From assembly GCF_019931145.1 (NCBI RefSeq), contig NZ_JAIOUV010000002.1, positions 124,001-188,000 of the forward strand: a stretch of 64,000 nucleotides of DNA. Reading direction: 5' to 3'. The translations under genes and the position numbers were made by a program. This DNA comes from Marinicella meishanensis (GTDB lineage: Bacteria > Pseudomonadota > Gammaproteobacteria > Xanthomonadales > Marinicellaceae). Shown here piece after piece: positions 46,711 to 54,311 of the stretch; the first letter of the stretch is position 1, and each line of letters opens with the position of its first letter. The notes under the pieces were generated by a model. The model was not told where the DNA came from and did no database searches. It worked only from the letters and a program-made list of their open reading frames with translations.

Positions 46711-48458
46711 GGTTCACACCGATTAAATTGGACACCACTGACTCTGAAGTCACCCACAGTTAACTGCTCAGAAGGCTGATCAGTGCTCCAGTCAAATTCA
46801 AACATTCCATAACCCACCCAAACAATGGAGCGACTGTTCCAATTGATCCTTGAATCTTTTGGAGATGGATAAATTTCTGTGGGTAGCCCCTTGTCATGGC
46901 GATAGAAAATTCGACCATCTTGTTGTGATATTTCTATCCAGCTTTCAAGCTCTTTACTGCAATAACGCCCAATTAAATGGTTCAAGTCCTCACTGCTTTG
47001 TGGCAGCGAATCATCATATTGATACGCCGTGTATGATTCATTATCTGCTTTGAAATTGAATTCATAGCGACCATTGACTTTGCTTATTGTGATGATTTGA
47101 TCTCCTGGTGAAGCCAACCATTTATGATGATTCACCTTGATGAGATCAGCCATAAATTGATCAGAACCGTCATGTAATGCCAATTGACCGTTTTCTCGTT
47201 TACGTAAGTATTGCCTGTTGTTTTTTTCTCTTAAGAAGTAAGCACCCTGAATGCCGGGATAATCATCAGCCTGGACATAAGTGAAGTTCAGTTCATTTTC
47301 ATCTTTAGGGAGTTCTTCTGTGACCTCAACGGGCGTTGTCTGTGTAAACAATGGTATGACTTGTCTGATAAAGTGCCAACCTTGAAAAGCTTTGTCATCA
47401 TTCCTGTTGGCAAATACCACCACAGATATGTCGAGGTCAGGAACCCTAAAGAAGTCTGATACATAACCACCCATTCCTCCGCCATGCCACTGAACCAACT
47501 GCTTATTGATTGTGGTGTATTGAATGGCGCCCGCATAATTGACCTCTGTTCCATCAATCAAGCTTCCCTTTTGATACATTTGGTTTTTCCATTGCTCACC
47601 AAAATGCTGAGGGTCTCTCAATTCAGCATCCCATTTGGCCATATCACTGATGGTGGTAAACACACCTCCGTCACCAACCACATCAAAATGTTTTAACCAC
47701 CTCCTCCAAGAAGAGGATGACTCACCGCCAGGTTGATATGAAATCACCCTGTTCTCAATCACATCACCATGATCATCATCGACGTGTGACTCTTCCATTC
47801 TCAGTGGGCCAAAAATCCGTTTTTCAACAACGGATCTGAATGATTGGTTTTCTATGGTTTCTATCATCCTGGCCAATAACACATAGCCTGAACTTGAATA
47901 TCGAAATTGACTGCCTGGTTCGAAATCCAAGGTATTTTGCTGACTGATTAATTGCAGGGCATGTTGGCCACTCATTCTGTTTTGCAGTCTGGAGTCATCG
48001 CCCCTGAACAACATCAATGAAGTGTATTCTCTGACACCTGATGTATGATAAAGCAACTGGCTGATTGTGATGGACTCATAGGCTTGAGGTAGATTTGGCA
48101 CATATTTTGTGATCCTGTCACTGAGTTGAACGCGACCCTCATTAACCAATTGAAAAACAATACCTGCTGTAAATTGTTTAGAAATTGATGCAATGTAAAA
48201 AAGGTCATCAGGTTTAAACTCACTTTGTTCCTCAAGATTCTTGTACCCATATGAAGCTTTGAACAGGATACGGCCTTGATGAAAGACTCCGATTGCAAAT
48301 CCTGGTCCATCATCTACTAACGGCATAAAAAGCTCATCTGCAATTTGAGAAAGTTGGGTAGATAATTTATTATGTTCAGCCCCTCTCACTTCGAGGGTTA
48401 ATATGAGAGCGATCAACAGAAAGCACAAGGCAATGCTGCGAAATGGGTTAATTTGCAT
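46707..48458 (-). CDS. Secreted serine hydrolase with C-terminal extension, first gene of island operon
   Basis: A 583-residue protein with signal peptide (MQINPFRSIALCFLLIALIL ... RGAEH). SxxK is SISK (Ser91, Lys94), the second motif is YSS (Tyr187), and WHGGGMGGY takes the place of the KTG motif, as in esterase- and DD-peptidase-like S12 enzymes. Residues from about 390 on form a beta-rich extension of the kind seen in many secreted S12 proteins. An in-frame ATG at 48491 is an alternative. It is divergent from the winged-helix regulator with about 110 bases between, so that gap probably holds the control region of the operon. Confidence 0.82.
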   Translation of the reverse strand: MQINPFRSIALCFLLIALILTLEVRGAEHNKLSTQLSQIADELFMPLVDDGPGFAIGVFHQGRILFKASYGYKNLEEQSEFKPDDLFYIASISKQFTAGIVFQLVNEGRVQLSDRITKYVPNLPQAYESITISQLLYHTSGVREYTSLMLFRGDDSRLQNRMSGQHALQLISQQNTLDFEPGSQFRYSSSGYVLLARMIETIENQSFRSVVEKRIFGPLRMEESHVDDDHGDVIENRVISYQPGGESSSSWRRWLKHFDVVGDGGVFTTISDMAKWDAELRDPQHFGEQWKNQMYQKGSLIDGTEVNYAGAIQYTTINKQLVQWHGGGMGGYVSDFFRVPDLDISVVVFANRNDDKAFQGWHFIRQVIPLFTQTTPVEVTEELPKDENELNFTYVQADDYPGIQGAYFLREKNNRQYLRKRENGQLALHDGSDQFMADLIKVNHHKWLASPGDQIITISKVNGRYEFNFKADNESYTAYQYDDSLPQSSEDLNHLIGRYCSKELESWIEISQQDGRIFYRHDKGLPTEIYPSPKDSRINWNSRSIVWVGYGMFEFDWSTDQPSEQLTVGDFRVSGVQFNRCEP

Positions 48459-48569
48459 ATCTCTTAAACTCAATTGATAAAGAACTGGCATTGTTGATGA
48501 TCAACACTGATTCAGGCCAGTGAAGAATCAAGAAGAAGTAAGAAGATTGAGAACGCGACGGTCAAATAA

Positions 48570-49055
48570 ATGAAGTACAACATCAAAGACATAGAAATTG
48601 ACACCACATTAAAAGTGGTTAAACACAAGCACCTGGATACAGAGCTGAAAGGATTAAACCTGAAATTTTTTCTGACCCTGGTCAAACATTACCCGAAAGC
48701 TGTTCGTGCTGACACACTGGAAAACGAAGTTTGGAAAGGCAAAGTGGTCAGCTCCGAAACAATCAATAAACGATATTCTCTACTCAGCAAAGCTTTGATT
48801 GAAGAAATGGGGCAAGCTGAATTGATAAAATCTCTTGGTGACAGAGAATACCAATTACTGGCACAACCCATAGAGATAAAAGCAGTTAATGAATTTCCAC
48901 CTTTGTCGATCTTCAAAAATCGAAAAATTTTATTGTTTACTCTTGTATTAACCGCTCTATTGATTGGAGCCTACTTAATGTTTCAGCAAAAAGATGAACG
49001 TCCTGTTTTGATTGATCCGATTTCCGGTAAAAAACTCATCGCTCCGGAAGATTAA
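48570..49055 (+). CDS. ToxR/CadC-like membrane-bound winged-helix regulator
   Basis: A 161-residue protein. Residues 1 to about 95 resemble the OmpR/PhoB-type winged helix: LKFFLTLVKHYPKAVRADTLENEVWKGKVVSSETINKRYSLLSKAL, ending SLGDREYQLL. One membrane segment lies at about 116-135 (ILLFTLVLTALLIGAYLMF), followed by a periplasmic tail of only about 25 residues. The architecture is that of ToxR/CadC transcription factors with a minimal sensor. It is divergent from the three-gene hydrolase operon, its most likely target. Convergent with the next gene. Confidence 0.75.
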   Translation: MKYNIKDIEIDTTLKVVKHKHLDTELKGLNLKFFLTLVKHYPKAVRADTLENEVWKGKVVSSETINKRYSLLSKALIEEMGQAELIKSLGDREYQLLAQPIEIKAVNEFPPLSIFKNRKILLFTLVLTALLIGAYLMFQQKDERPVLIDPISGKKLIAPED

Positions 49056-49079
49056 ACATCCAATAGGGTGAATAAGTGT

Positions 49080-49493
49080 TTAAGTAGCGTGTCTTGTTTT
49101 GCGGTACAAACCGATGTCTTGATTTTTCATGAGCATGGTCTTAATGAATATATTTCTCTCTAACCATATGACTTCCAAATCATAAACGCAGAAAGAATAC
49201 CGGTTAGGATCCGTTGCCCATTCGCCCTTTTCCTGAACATGCACTTGTGTGAACAGTTCATTATCATTGCCCCACCTACAGAAAATTAAATATAGATATG
49301 TAGCTCCTTCATGGAAAATGGCAAAAGAAGCTGTTGTACTCCAATCTATAGGTGTCTTTGAAATAATTCGGTTTAATTGATTTGAAAAAAGATCTTTTCG
49401 AACTTCACTCTCTGTTGCTGAAATCGTGTAAATTTTTACAACTGAATTATTAAGCCATTCTTCTTTTGATTTGATATGCCGTTGTTCAAACAT
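49080..49493 (-). CDS. Unknown island protein
   Basis: A 137-residue protein starting MFEQRHIKSKEEWLNN, with no signal peptide or membrane segment and many aromatic beta-type stretches (YLYLIFCRWGND, SFCVYDLEVIWLERNIF). No family is recognised. It is the last gene before the right end of the island and lies convergent with the regulator. AT-rich like the rest of the cargo. Confidence 0.5.
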   Translation of the reverse strand: MFEQRHIKSKEEWLNNSVVKIYTISATESEVRKDLFSNQLNRIISKTPIDWSTTASFAIFHEGATYLYLIFCRWGNDNELFTQVHVQEKGEWATDPNRYSFCVYDLEVIWLERNIFIKTMLMKNQDIGLYRKTRHAT

Positions 49494-49718
49494 AGCTCAC
49501 TCATATAAATGAAAACGGATACGATAAAAAGTGAACTGAATATTTGGCCAGTGAAGAATATGGAAATTCATAGAAATTACTCATTCAATAGAGCTGTCAT
49601 TTCCAATAATTTTTTCTTCAATTCATATAGGTAATGCCTGAAAATAGTAGATATTACATTCCGTACAATCTATCTCTATAAAAATAGCTGCCAGTCCAAA
49701 ATAGCTTTAGAATTGACA
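49494..49718 (+). repeat. Outer right end of the island and non-coding lead
   Basis: No gene. The last about 57 bases (gtacaatctatctc ... tagaattgaca, 49662-49718) match the inner right end at 40860-40910 and, inverted, the left end at 38940. The part before is AT-rich without features. Confidence 0.7.
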
Positions 49719-49724
49719 TGTGAG
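49719..49724. repeat. Right target-site duplication TGTGAG
   Basis: Identical to 38934-38939 and directly outside the right terminal GAATTGACA. Removal of the island plus one copy would restore lipA ...gtgTGTGAGctgaaaccc. Confidence 0.75.
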
Positions 49725-49790
49725 CTGAAACCCATCGGTCCACCGGACTGACCCATTTCCCAAAGTGTTACCTGAATATGCATGGCCAGG

Positions 49791-50052
49791 GCCTGTTAAC
49801 ACCATCTGAAAGGCGACTGCTGGATCATATTTTTCAGCCATCAAGGCATCAGTCGTGAGGTGTGGTCACACCACGTGAACGAGTGAATAACGCTGAGGGG
49901 TGGAAAATAAGACCCAGCCCTTTGGGTTCAGCCTGCAAAGACCACACCCTGCGTTGCTCAACGCTCGACTGGAATAACCAAACCACGCGATTCGCGCCTT
50001 GATTGTGACCTTTGTAGCCTGCACAGTGGTGTTTCAGATGGTGTTAACAGGC
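49791..50052. repeat. 262-bp palindromic element with perfect 21-bp inverted ends
   Basis: The segment starting gcctgttaacaccatctgaa at 49791-49811 is perfectly complementary to 50032-50052. Inside are further inverted pairs (ggtgtggtc near 49859 with gaccacacc near 49940; gtggtcacaccac) and a palindromic cgcgattcgcg. There is no convincing open frame. It may be a MITE-like or REP-like element, or a structured RNA. It lies just outside the island, in host-like composition. Confidence 0.6.
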
Positions 50053-50189
50053 ACCAGTCATGTGACGGGCGGTGTTGGTGTGGCTGAACCAGGCCCCTTC
50101 CCCCGAAGTTGGCCTTGGTATCAGCCGATGAAAAAAGCACAACAGCCCGGTCAAAATCAGACCAGGCCATTGCTCAGACCCATCAATGC

Positions 50190-51656
50190 TCAGGCATCGC
50201 CAGGCCAAGTGGCGGCGGCCGCCAGGACATTGGCGCGTTTTTGCGAGTCAGGAACGGTGAATTGATCGCCGTCTGGTTCGATGGTTACGGTGAAACCACT
50301 GCCGCTGGCTGCTTGCTCCACTTTGGCTTTGTAGTAGCTTTGTGAACCCTTGGCAATCGTGAACAGACCGAATAATTTTACCGACCAACTGGACTGTTGT
50401 TTGAAAATGCTTTCATAGACACTCGAATCACCACCTTGGTAGGTGATTTTGATGGTGGGTTGATCAGAAATCACAATGGTGTTCAAGTAACCAAAGTTAC
50501 CATCAGCGCTCAAATCCATGGCTCCAGGTAAAGCCGGCGAAAACACATAACCCGATTGCGGTGGGGGCAATTGGTTGCCATTGGCCCTGGCTTGGGTCAG
50601 GACCGTTTGATCCATCCAGCCTTCAGCACCAGAACCGGCCAACTGCGCTGGCATCGGTTTGACCGTCACGGTGGAGACCCCGGGATAGGAGATTTCGACG
50701 GTGGCAGAAGCTTCACTGGAATTGGCGGTGTAGACGTTGTAAGACGCCGAACCACCGACCCCAAATGTCAACCAATCCAGACCAAACTCGGCACCGGCCG
50801 AACCATTGATGCTCAGTTTGGTGGTGGTGCTGTTGGATTCGCTGGCCGCAATTGACAAGGTGACTTTCTTGTTCTTGTTTTGCAATGAATTCAACAGGGC
50901 ATTGGAGTTTTCGTTCACCGTCCATCTGGGTTTAACCACGGGAGTGGCTGATGGGTTGGTTGGATCCAGGGTGCTGATGCCAGTGGCCTTGTTGGGAGAT
51001 TTCACCGCGCTTTTCAGGTAATTGATGTACGCATTACCAAATGACACGGCGTTTTGTAATGACAAGGTGCTGGAAGCCGCATTCAGCCATTTGGTCAATG
51101 CCGGCAGCACGGCAGAACCGCCAGCCGGCATGTTGGGCAGCTCGTTACTCAAATCAAAACTGTTCTTCAAATCTTCGAGTGTTAACTGCTCCCCTTTTTT
51201 ACCCCAAGTCAGAATCTGACCGGTGACGTAATTCAGGTTACTGGTTTCGGTGGCTGGGATGGGACCGACATTTTGCGTGTATTGGGCCACCAAATTGTTC
51301 CCTTCTGCGACCGTGGCTGTTTGGGTGTTGGTCAATTTTTGGTTGTCTGACGCATTCAACGCATAGGACAGCTTGGGATATACCACCGTGGCCAACTGAC
51401 CAACCATGGTGTTTGACGTGTTGGCATAGGCATCGTGGTTTTCAAGGTATTTCACCACTTGGTCGATCCAGTTATAGGTCAAGTCATTGAAACTGTTTTG
51501 CGGGCCCGTGGTGAGCCAATACGGAAAATCACCTTGCCCATCCTGGTTATAGCTTTTCAGCGAGGTGACCCCAGCCAATTTTGAATAAACTTGCTTCACT
51601 TGAGAGTTGATCGAATCATTCAACTCTGAAATCAATTGATCGTAATTTGCAGACAT
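50190..51656 (-). CDS. Unknown leaderless beta-rich protein
   Basis: A 488-residue protein starting MSANYDQLISELNDSINSQ; the ATG at 51656 is preceded by aggagc. There is no signal peptide, Cys is absent or nearly so, and Ser/Thr/Asn are abundant. The N-terminal half looks helical. The middle has a long alternating Ser/Thr and hydrophobic stretch (KVTLSIAASESNSTTTKLSI ... GLDWLTFGVGGSASYNVYTA), as found in amphipathic beta-hairpins, and the C-terminal part holds TIKITYQGGDSSVYESIF. I recognise no family. A soluble pore-forming or sheath-like protein is possible but unsupported. It stands alone. Confidence 0.6.
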   Translation of the reverse strand: MSANYDQLISELNDSINSQVKQVYSKLAGVTSLKSYNQDGQGDFPYWLTTGPQNSFNDLTYNWIDQVVKYLENHDAYANTSNTMVGQLATVVYPKLSYALNASDNQKLTNTQTATVAEGNNLVAQYTQNVGPIPATETSNLNYVTGQILTWGKKGEQLTLEDLKNSFDLSNELPNMPAGGSAVLPALTKWLNAASSTLSLQNAVSFGNAYINYLKSAVKSPNKATGISTLDPTNPSATPVVKPRWTVNENSNALLNSLQNKNKKVTLSIAASESNSTTTKLSINGSAGAEFGLDWLTFGVGGSASYNVYTANSSEASATVEISYPGVSTVTVKPMPAQLAGSGAEGWMDQTVLTQARANGNQLPPPQSGYVFSPALPGAMDLSADGNFGYLNTIVISDQPTIKITYQGGDSSVYESIFKQQSSWSVKLFGLFTIAKGSQSYYKAKVEQAASGSGFTVTIEPDGDQFTVPDSQKRANVLAAAATWPGDA

Positions 51657-52204
51657 AAGATTTGCTCCTAATAGAGTATGAAAAATATGCGGGTAAAAAG
51701 AATTGAGCACATCAATGCTTTCCAACCCCTGACATCATCCAACAAGCAAACCGAAATCAGTCACCACCCTCAAAGGATGATGCCGGCCTCAGCGGATTTC
51801 ACAACCCTGGCCTCGGATGACATGTACCCAGCATATTTTTTTCAATCCATGGATACCTTACAGAAAAATCATGTTTTCTGACCGAAACCTGACGAGGCCA
51901 AAATCACATTTAATTTCATATGCTTATGAACTCCAAAGAAAAACAAATAATGAACTACAGATCATGCCCGATGGGCCGATCAGACCAAGCACTTGCCTGG
52001 TCTGATCTTTGAATTTAAACTGAAATTTTGGCCAATTCCTTTGCTGTTAGCTGTCCCTGGTAATTCTTGCAGTCTGATTTCCTGCCCGCGGCTTGCCAGA
52101 CCCAACGGATCACCCTGTCATGTCCAAACACCCATGAGCTTTTACCCAATCAAGGTTTGAAATCTTTGACCATCATTGCATAGAATGTTCTTCAGACTTC
52201 TGGA
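51657..52204. other. 548-bp intergenic region with one strong hairpin
   Basis: The region upstream of two divergent genes. A perfect 10-bp stem (gatcagacca / tggtctgatc, 51978-51987 and 51998-52007) is followed by ctttgaattt. It is not near a gene end, so it may close a small transcript or act in the leader of either gene. No protein-coding frame is convincing. Confidence 0.4.
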
Positions 52205-54235
52205 GTGAACACCGTGCGACTCACCAAACCATTCATCCAATTGCCTGTGCAGTTTGATCAGCAGGCATTACAAGCCGAAATCGACGCCTTACCACCGACA
52301 TCTTGGCGGCCGCATCCGCAAGGGTTTGAGGGCAATTCTGCGGTCTTGTTGGTGACCCAGAATGGCTCTGATAATGATTGGACCCACGGGCCCATGCAAG
52401 CCACCCAGTGGTTGGCTCAATTACCCTATTTGAGTGCCGTGATGGCGTCATTTAATGCCCCAATTGGTCGCACCCGATTGATGCGCATTGAGGGTGACGC
52501 TGCGGTCCCCAAACACACCGACCTGGATTATTATTGGATTCATCGACTGCGCATTCACGTGCCCATCATCACCAATGATTTGGTGTGCTTTGAATGCGGC
52601 GGTGCGTCGGTGAACATGGCAGCGGGTGAAGCCTGGGTGTTTGACACCACCGAACAACACCGCGTGACCAACCCCCAAGGCGGGGTTCGGATTCATCTGG
52701 TGATGGATACCGTCGGCAGTGACCACATCCATCAATTGATGTCACAAGATGTGCACACCACCCAATGCACCACCACTCTTGAAGATTTGAAAGCGGGTTC
52801 CAAACGGATGGTGTTTGAACAACACAACCGACCTCCGGTGATGAGCCCGGCAGAACAGCAAGCAATACACCACCAATTTTTGGAGATCATGGCCACCGAA
52901 CATGACCCGACAGCAGTGAAAACTGTTGCGGGTGTGCTGCAGCCCATCATGCGCGATTGGGCGGCGGTTTGGGCTGAACATGCCGCCCATTCCAGTGGAC
53001 AGCCTGCCTACATTCAACTGCAAAAGAGACTGCAACAGGCAGTCAAATCTCTGGCCCATTATCAACTTCGAGGCTCTGGAGTCGATGAGTGGATTCGACA
53101 TTGGCTGATAGACCCGGCCCTTGGCGACGCCGATCTTAATCCAACATCATCAGACGCCGACGGCCAAAATAAGGCTCAGGACAACACCAACCAAGCCGGC
53201 TTTTCCAGTCAATACACTGAAAGCTTTCCTGCCTTGTTGGCTCATTTGAATGGTTCCCTCGCAGTCACCACTTATGCCAGCAATCGCGTGGTGCTGTTGC
53301 GGGCCAATGGCACTGACATGAATACCCATTTCAAAGATTTTCATGGTCCCATGGGCTTGGCTTGTGATGGCCAGCAATTGGCTTTGGGTGTACAAAATGC
53401 CATTTGGCTGTTTCGCTCACAACCTGACTTACAAGCTGTTGTGGGAGCACCATGTGATGTGGTTTACCGCCCCACAAAACAGCACATCACTGGTGATGTC
53501 AGGGTGCATGAATTGGCTTGGTCTGGGCATGATTTGTGGTGGGTGAACACCCGGTTTTCATGTTTATCGACCCTCGATGATGAGCACAGTTTCGTGCCCC
53601 AATGGCACCCAAAATTCATCAACAATCTGAGCGCTGAAGATGCTTGTCATTTGAACGGTCTGGCCATGCGAGATGGTCGACCCTCATGGGTCACCGCCCT
53701 GGGAGTCAGCGACCAACCCAGTGGTTGGCGGGACAACAAGCTCAACGGCGGCGTGGTGTTGGATGTCGCCAGCCAAGAAACGGTCACCCACGGCTTGTGC
53801 ATGCCACACTCACCCAGGTGGCACGGCAACGCGCTGTGGGTATTGGACTCTGGCCTGGGTCGATTGTGCCAAGTGGACCTGAGCACAGGAGCACGAGAAA
53901 CGGTGACTGAGATTCCTGGCTTTGCGCGGGGATTGGCCATGGTTGATCGCTACGCCTTTATTGGTGGTTCTCGGGTTCGTGAAGCGGCATGGTTCAGTGG
54001 CTTACCCATTTTGGCCCAAGAACAAAAACCTGAGTGTGGCATTTGGGCCGTTGATTTGGTCTCGGGTCAACTGATTGGGTGGCTCAAGTTTGCTGATGGG
54101 ATAGATGAAATATTTGATGTGCAATGGCTGCCAAACGTGCTCTGGCCTGAGATTTTGGAGCCCGATGAGGACACCACAAGAAATGGGTTCACCTTACCCG
54201 CTGAACAACTGAACCAATTCACTGGAGCATCATAA
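52205..54235 (+). CDS. Aspartyl/asparaginyl beta-hydroxylase fused to a TIGR03032 domain
   Basis: A 676-residue protein beginning at GTG (a second GTG follows nine bases on). Residues 1 to about 180 match the iron/2-oxoglutarate hydroxylase fold: the first His and acid in KHTDLDYYWIHRLRIHVPI, the second His in TTEQHRVTNP, and an Arg in GGVRIHLVMD. A helical linker follows. Residues about 335-660 resemble TIGR03032 (DUF4915) proteins: ESFPALLAHLNGSLAVTTYASNRV, FHGPMGLACDGQQLALG, VHELAWSGHDLWWVNTRFSCL, HLNGLAMRDGRPSWVTALG and SPRWHGNALWVLDSG. TIGR03032 proteins are of unknown function. The fusion suggests peptide or glycoprotein modification. Followed by a strong hairpin. Confidence 0.78.
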   Translation: MNTVRLTKPFIQLPVQFDQQALQAEIDALPPTSWRPHPQGFEGNSAVLLVTQNGSDNDWTHGPMQATQWLAQLPYLSAVMASFNAPIGRTRLMRIEGDAAVPKHTDLDYYWIHRLRIHVPIITNDLVCFECGGASVNMAAGEAWVFDTTEQHRVTNPQGGVRIHLVMDTVGSDHIHQLMSQDVHTTQCTTTLEDLKAGSKRMVFEQHNRPPVMSPAEQQAIHHQFLEIMATEHDPTAVKTVAGVLQPIMRDWAAVWAEHAAHSSGQPAYIQLQKRLQQAVKSLAHYQLRGSGVDEWIRHWLIDPALGDADLNPTSSDADGQNKAQDNTNQAGFSSQYTESFPALLAHLNGSLAVTTYASNRVVLLRANGTDMNTHFKDFHGPMGLACDGQQLALGVQNAIWLFRSQPDLQAVVGAPCDVVYRPTKQHITGDVRVHELAWSGHDLWWVNTRFSCLSTLDDEHSFVPQWHPKFINNLSAEDACHLNGLAMRDGRPSWVTALGVSDQPSGWRDNKLNGGVVLDVASQETVTHGLCMPHSPRWHGNALWVLDSGLGRLCQVDLSTGARETVTEIPGFARGLAMVDRYAFIGGSRVREAAWFSGLPILAQEQKPECGIWAVDLVSGQLIGWLKFADGIDEIFDVQWLPNVLWPEILEPDEDTTRNGFTLPAEQLNQFTGAS

Positions 54236-54260
54236 ACCAAGCACCCCAACTGGCTGACAG

Positions 54261-54291
54261 CCAGCCCCCGCTTGCTTAACGCGGGGGCTGG
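54261..54291. terminator. Bidirectional hairpin terminator
   Basis: A perfect 11-bp GC-rich stem (ccagcccccgc / gcgggggctgg) with a 9-base loop, 25 bases after one stop codon and 20 bases before the end of the convergent giant gene. It fits a shared terminator although no long T tract is present. Confidence 0.6.
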
Positions 54292-54311
54292 ATAATCACC
54301 TCATTCGGGCT

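Larger units (their letters stand above)
38940..49718. mobile_element. 10.8-kb composite mobile island inserted at the lipA stop
   Basis: The left end TGTCAATTC... and the right end ...GAATTGACA form an inverted repeat (22 of the first 27 positions match), and the outer flanks carry the same hexamer TGTGAG. An extra right end lies at 40910 and has no matching flank. Inside are an IS3-type unit, a decayed copy of its first gene, a serine-hydrolase lipoprotein gene, an IS256 element within an IS3 remnant, three further serine hydrolases, a ToxR-like regulator and an unknown gene. The cargo is clearly AT-richer than lipA and the genes beyond 50 kb. I infer two related elements, one within or beside the other, moved as a single unit. 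Confidence 0.7.

Noticed and set aside
41237-48458. Beta-lactam resistance genes
   Set aside because: The SxxK fold is shared with many esterases and peptidases. The KTG motif is replaced by HHG or HGG or is unclear, so resistance is not supported.
51678-51881. Small open frame in the gap before the hydroxylase gene
   Set aside because: No ribosome site, no signal peptide or domain, and composition unlike real genes here.
54261-54291. Part of the palindromic element family at 49.8 kb
   Set aside because: The stem sequence is different and its position between two convergent stop codons fits a terminator.
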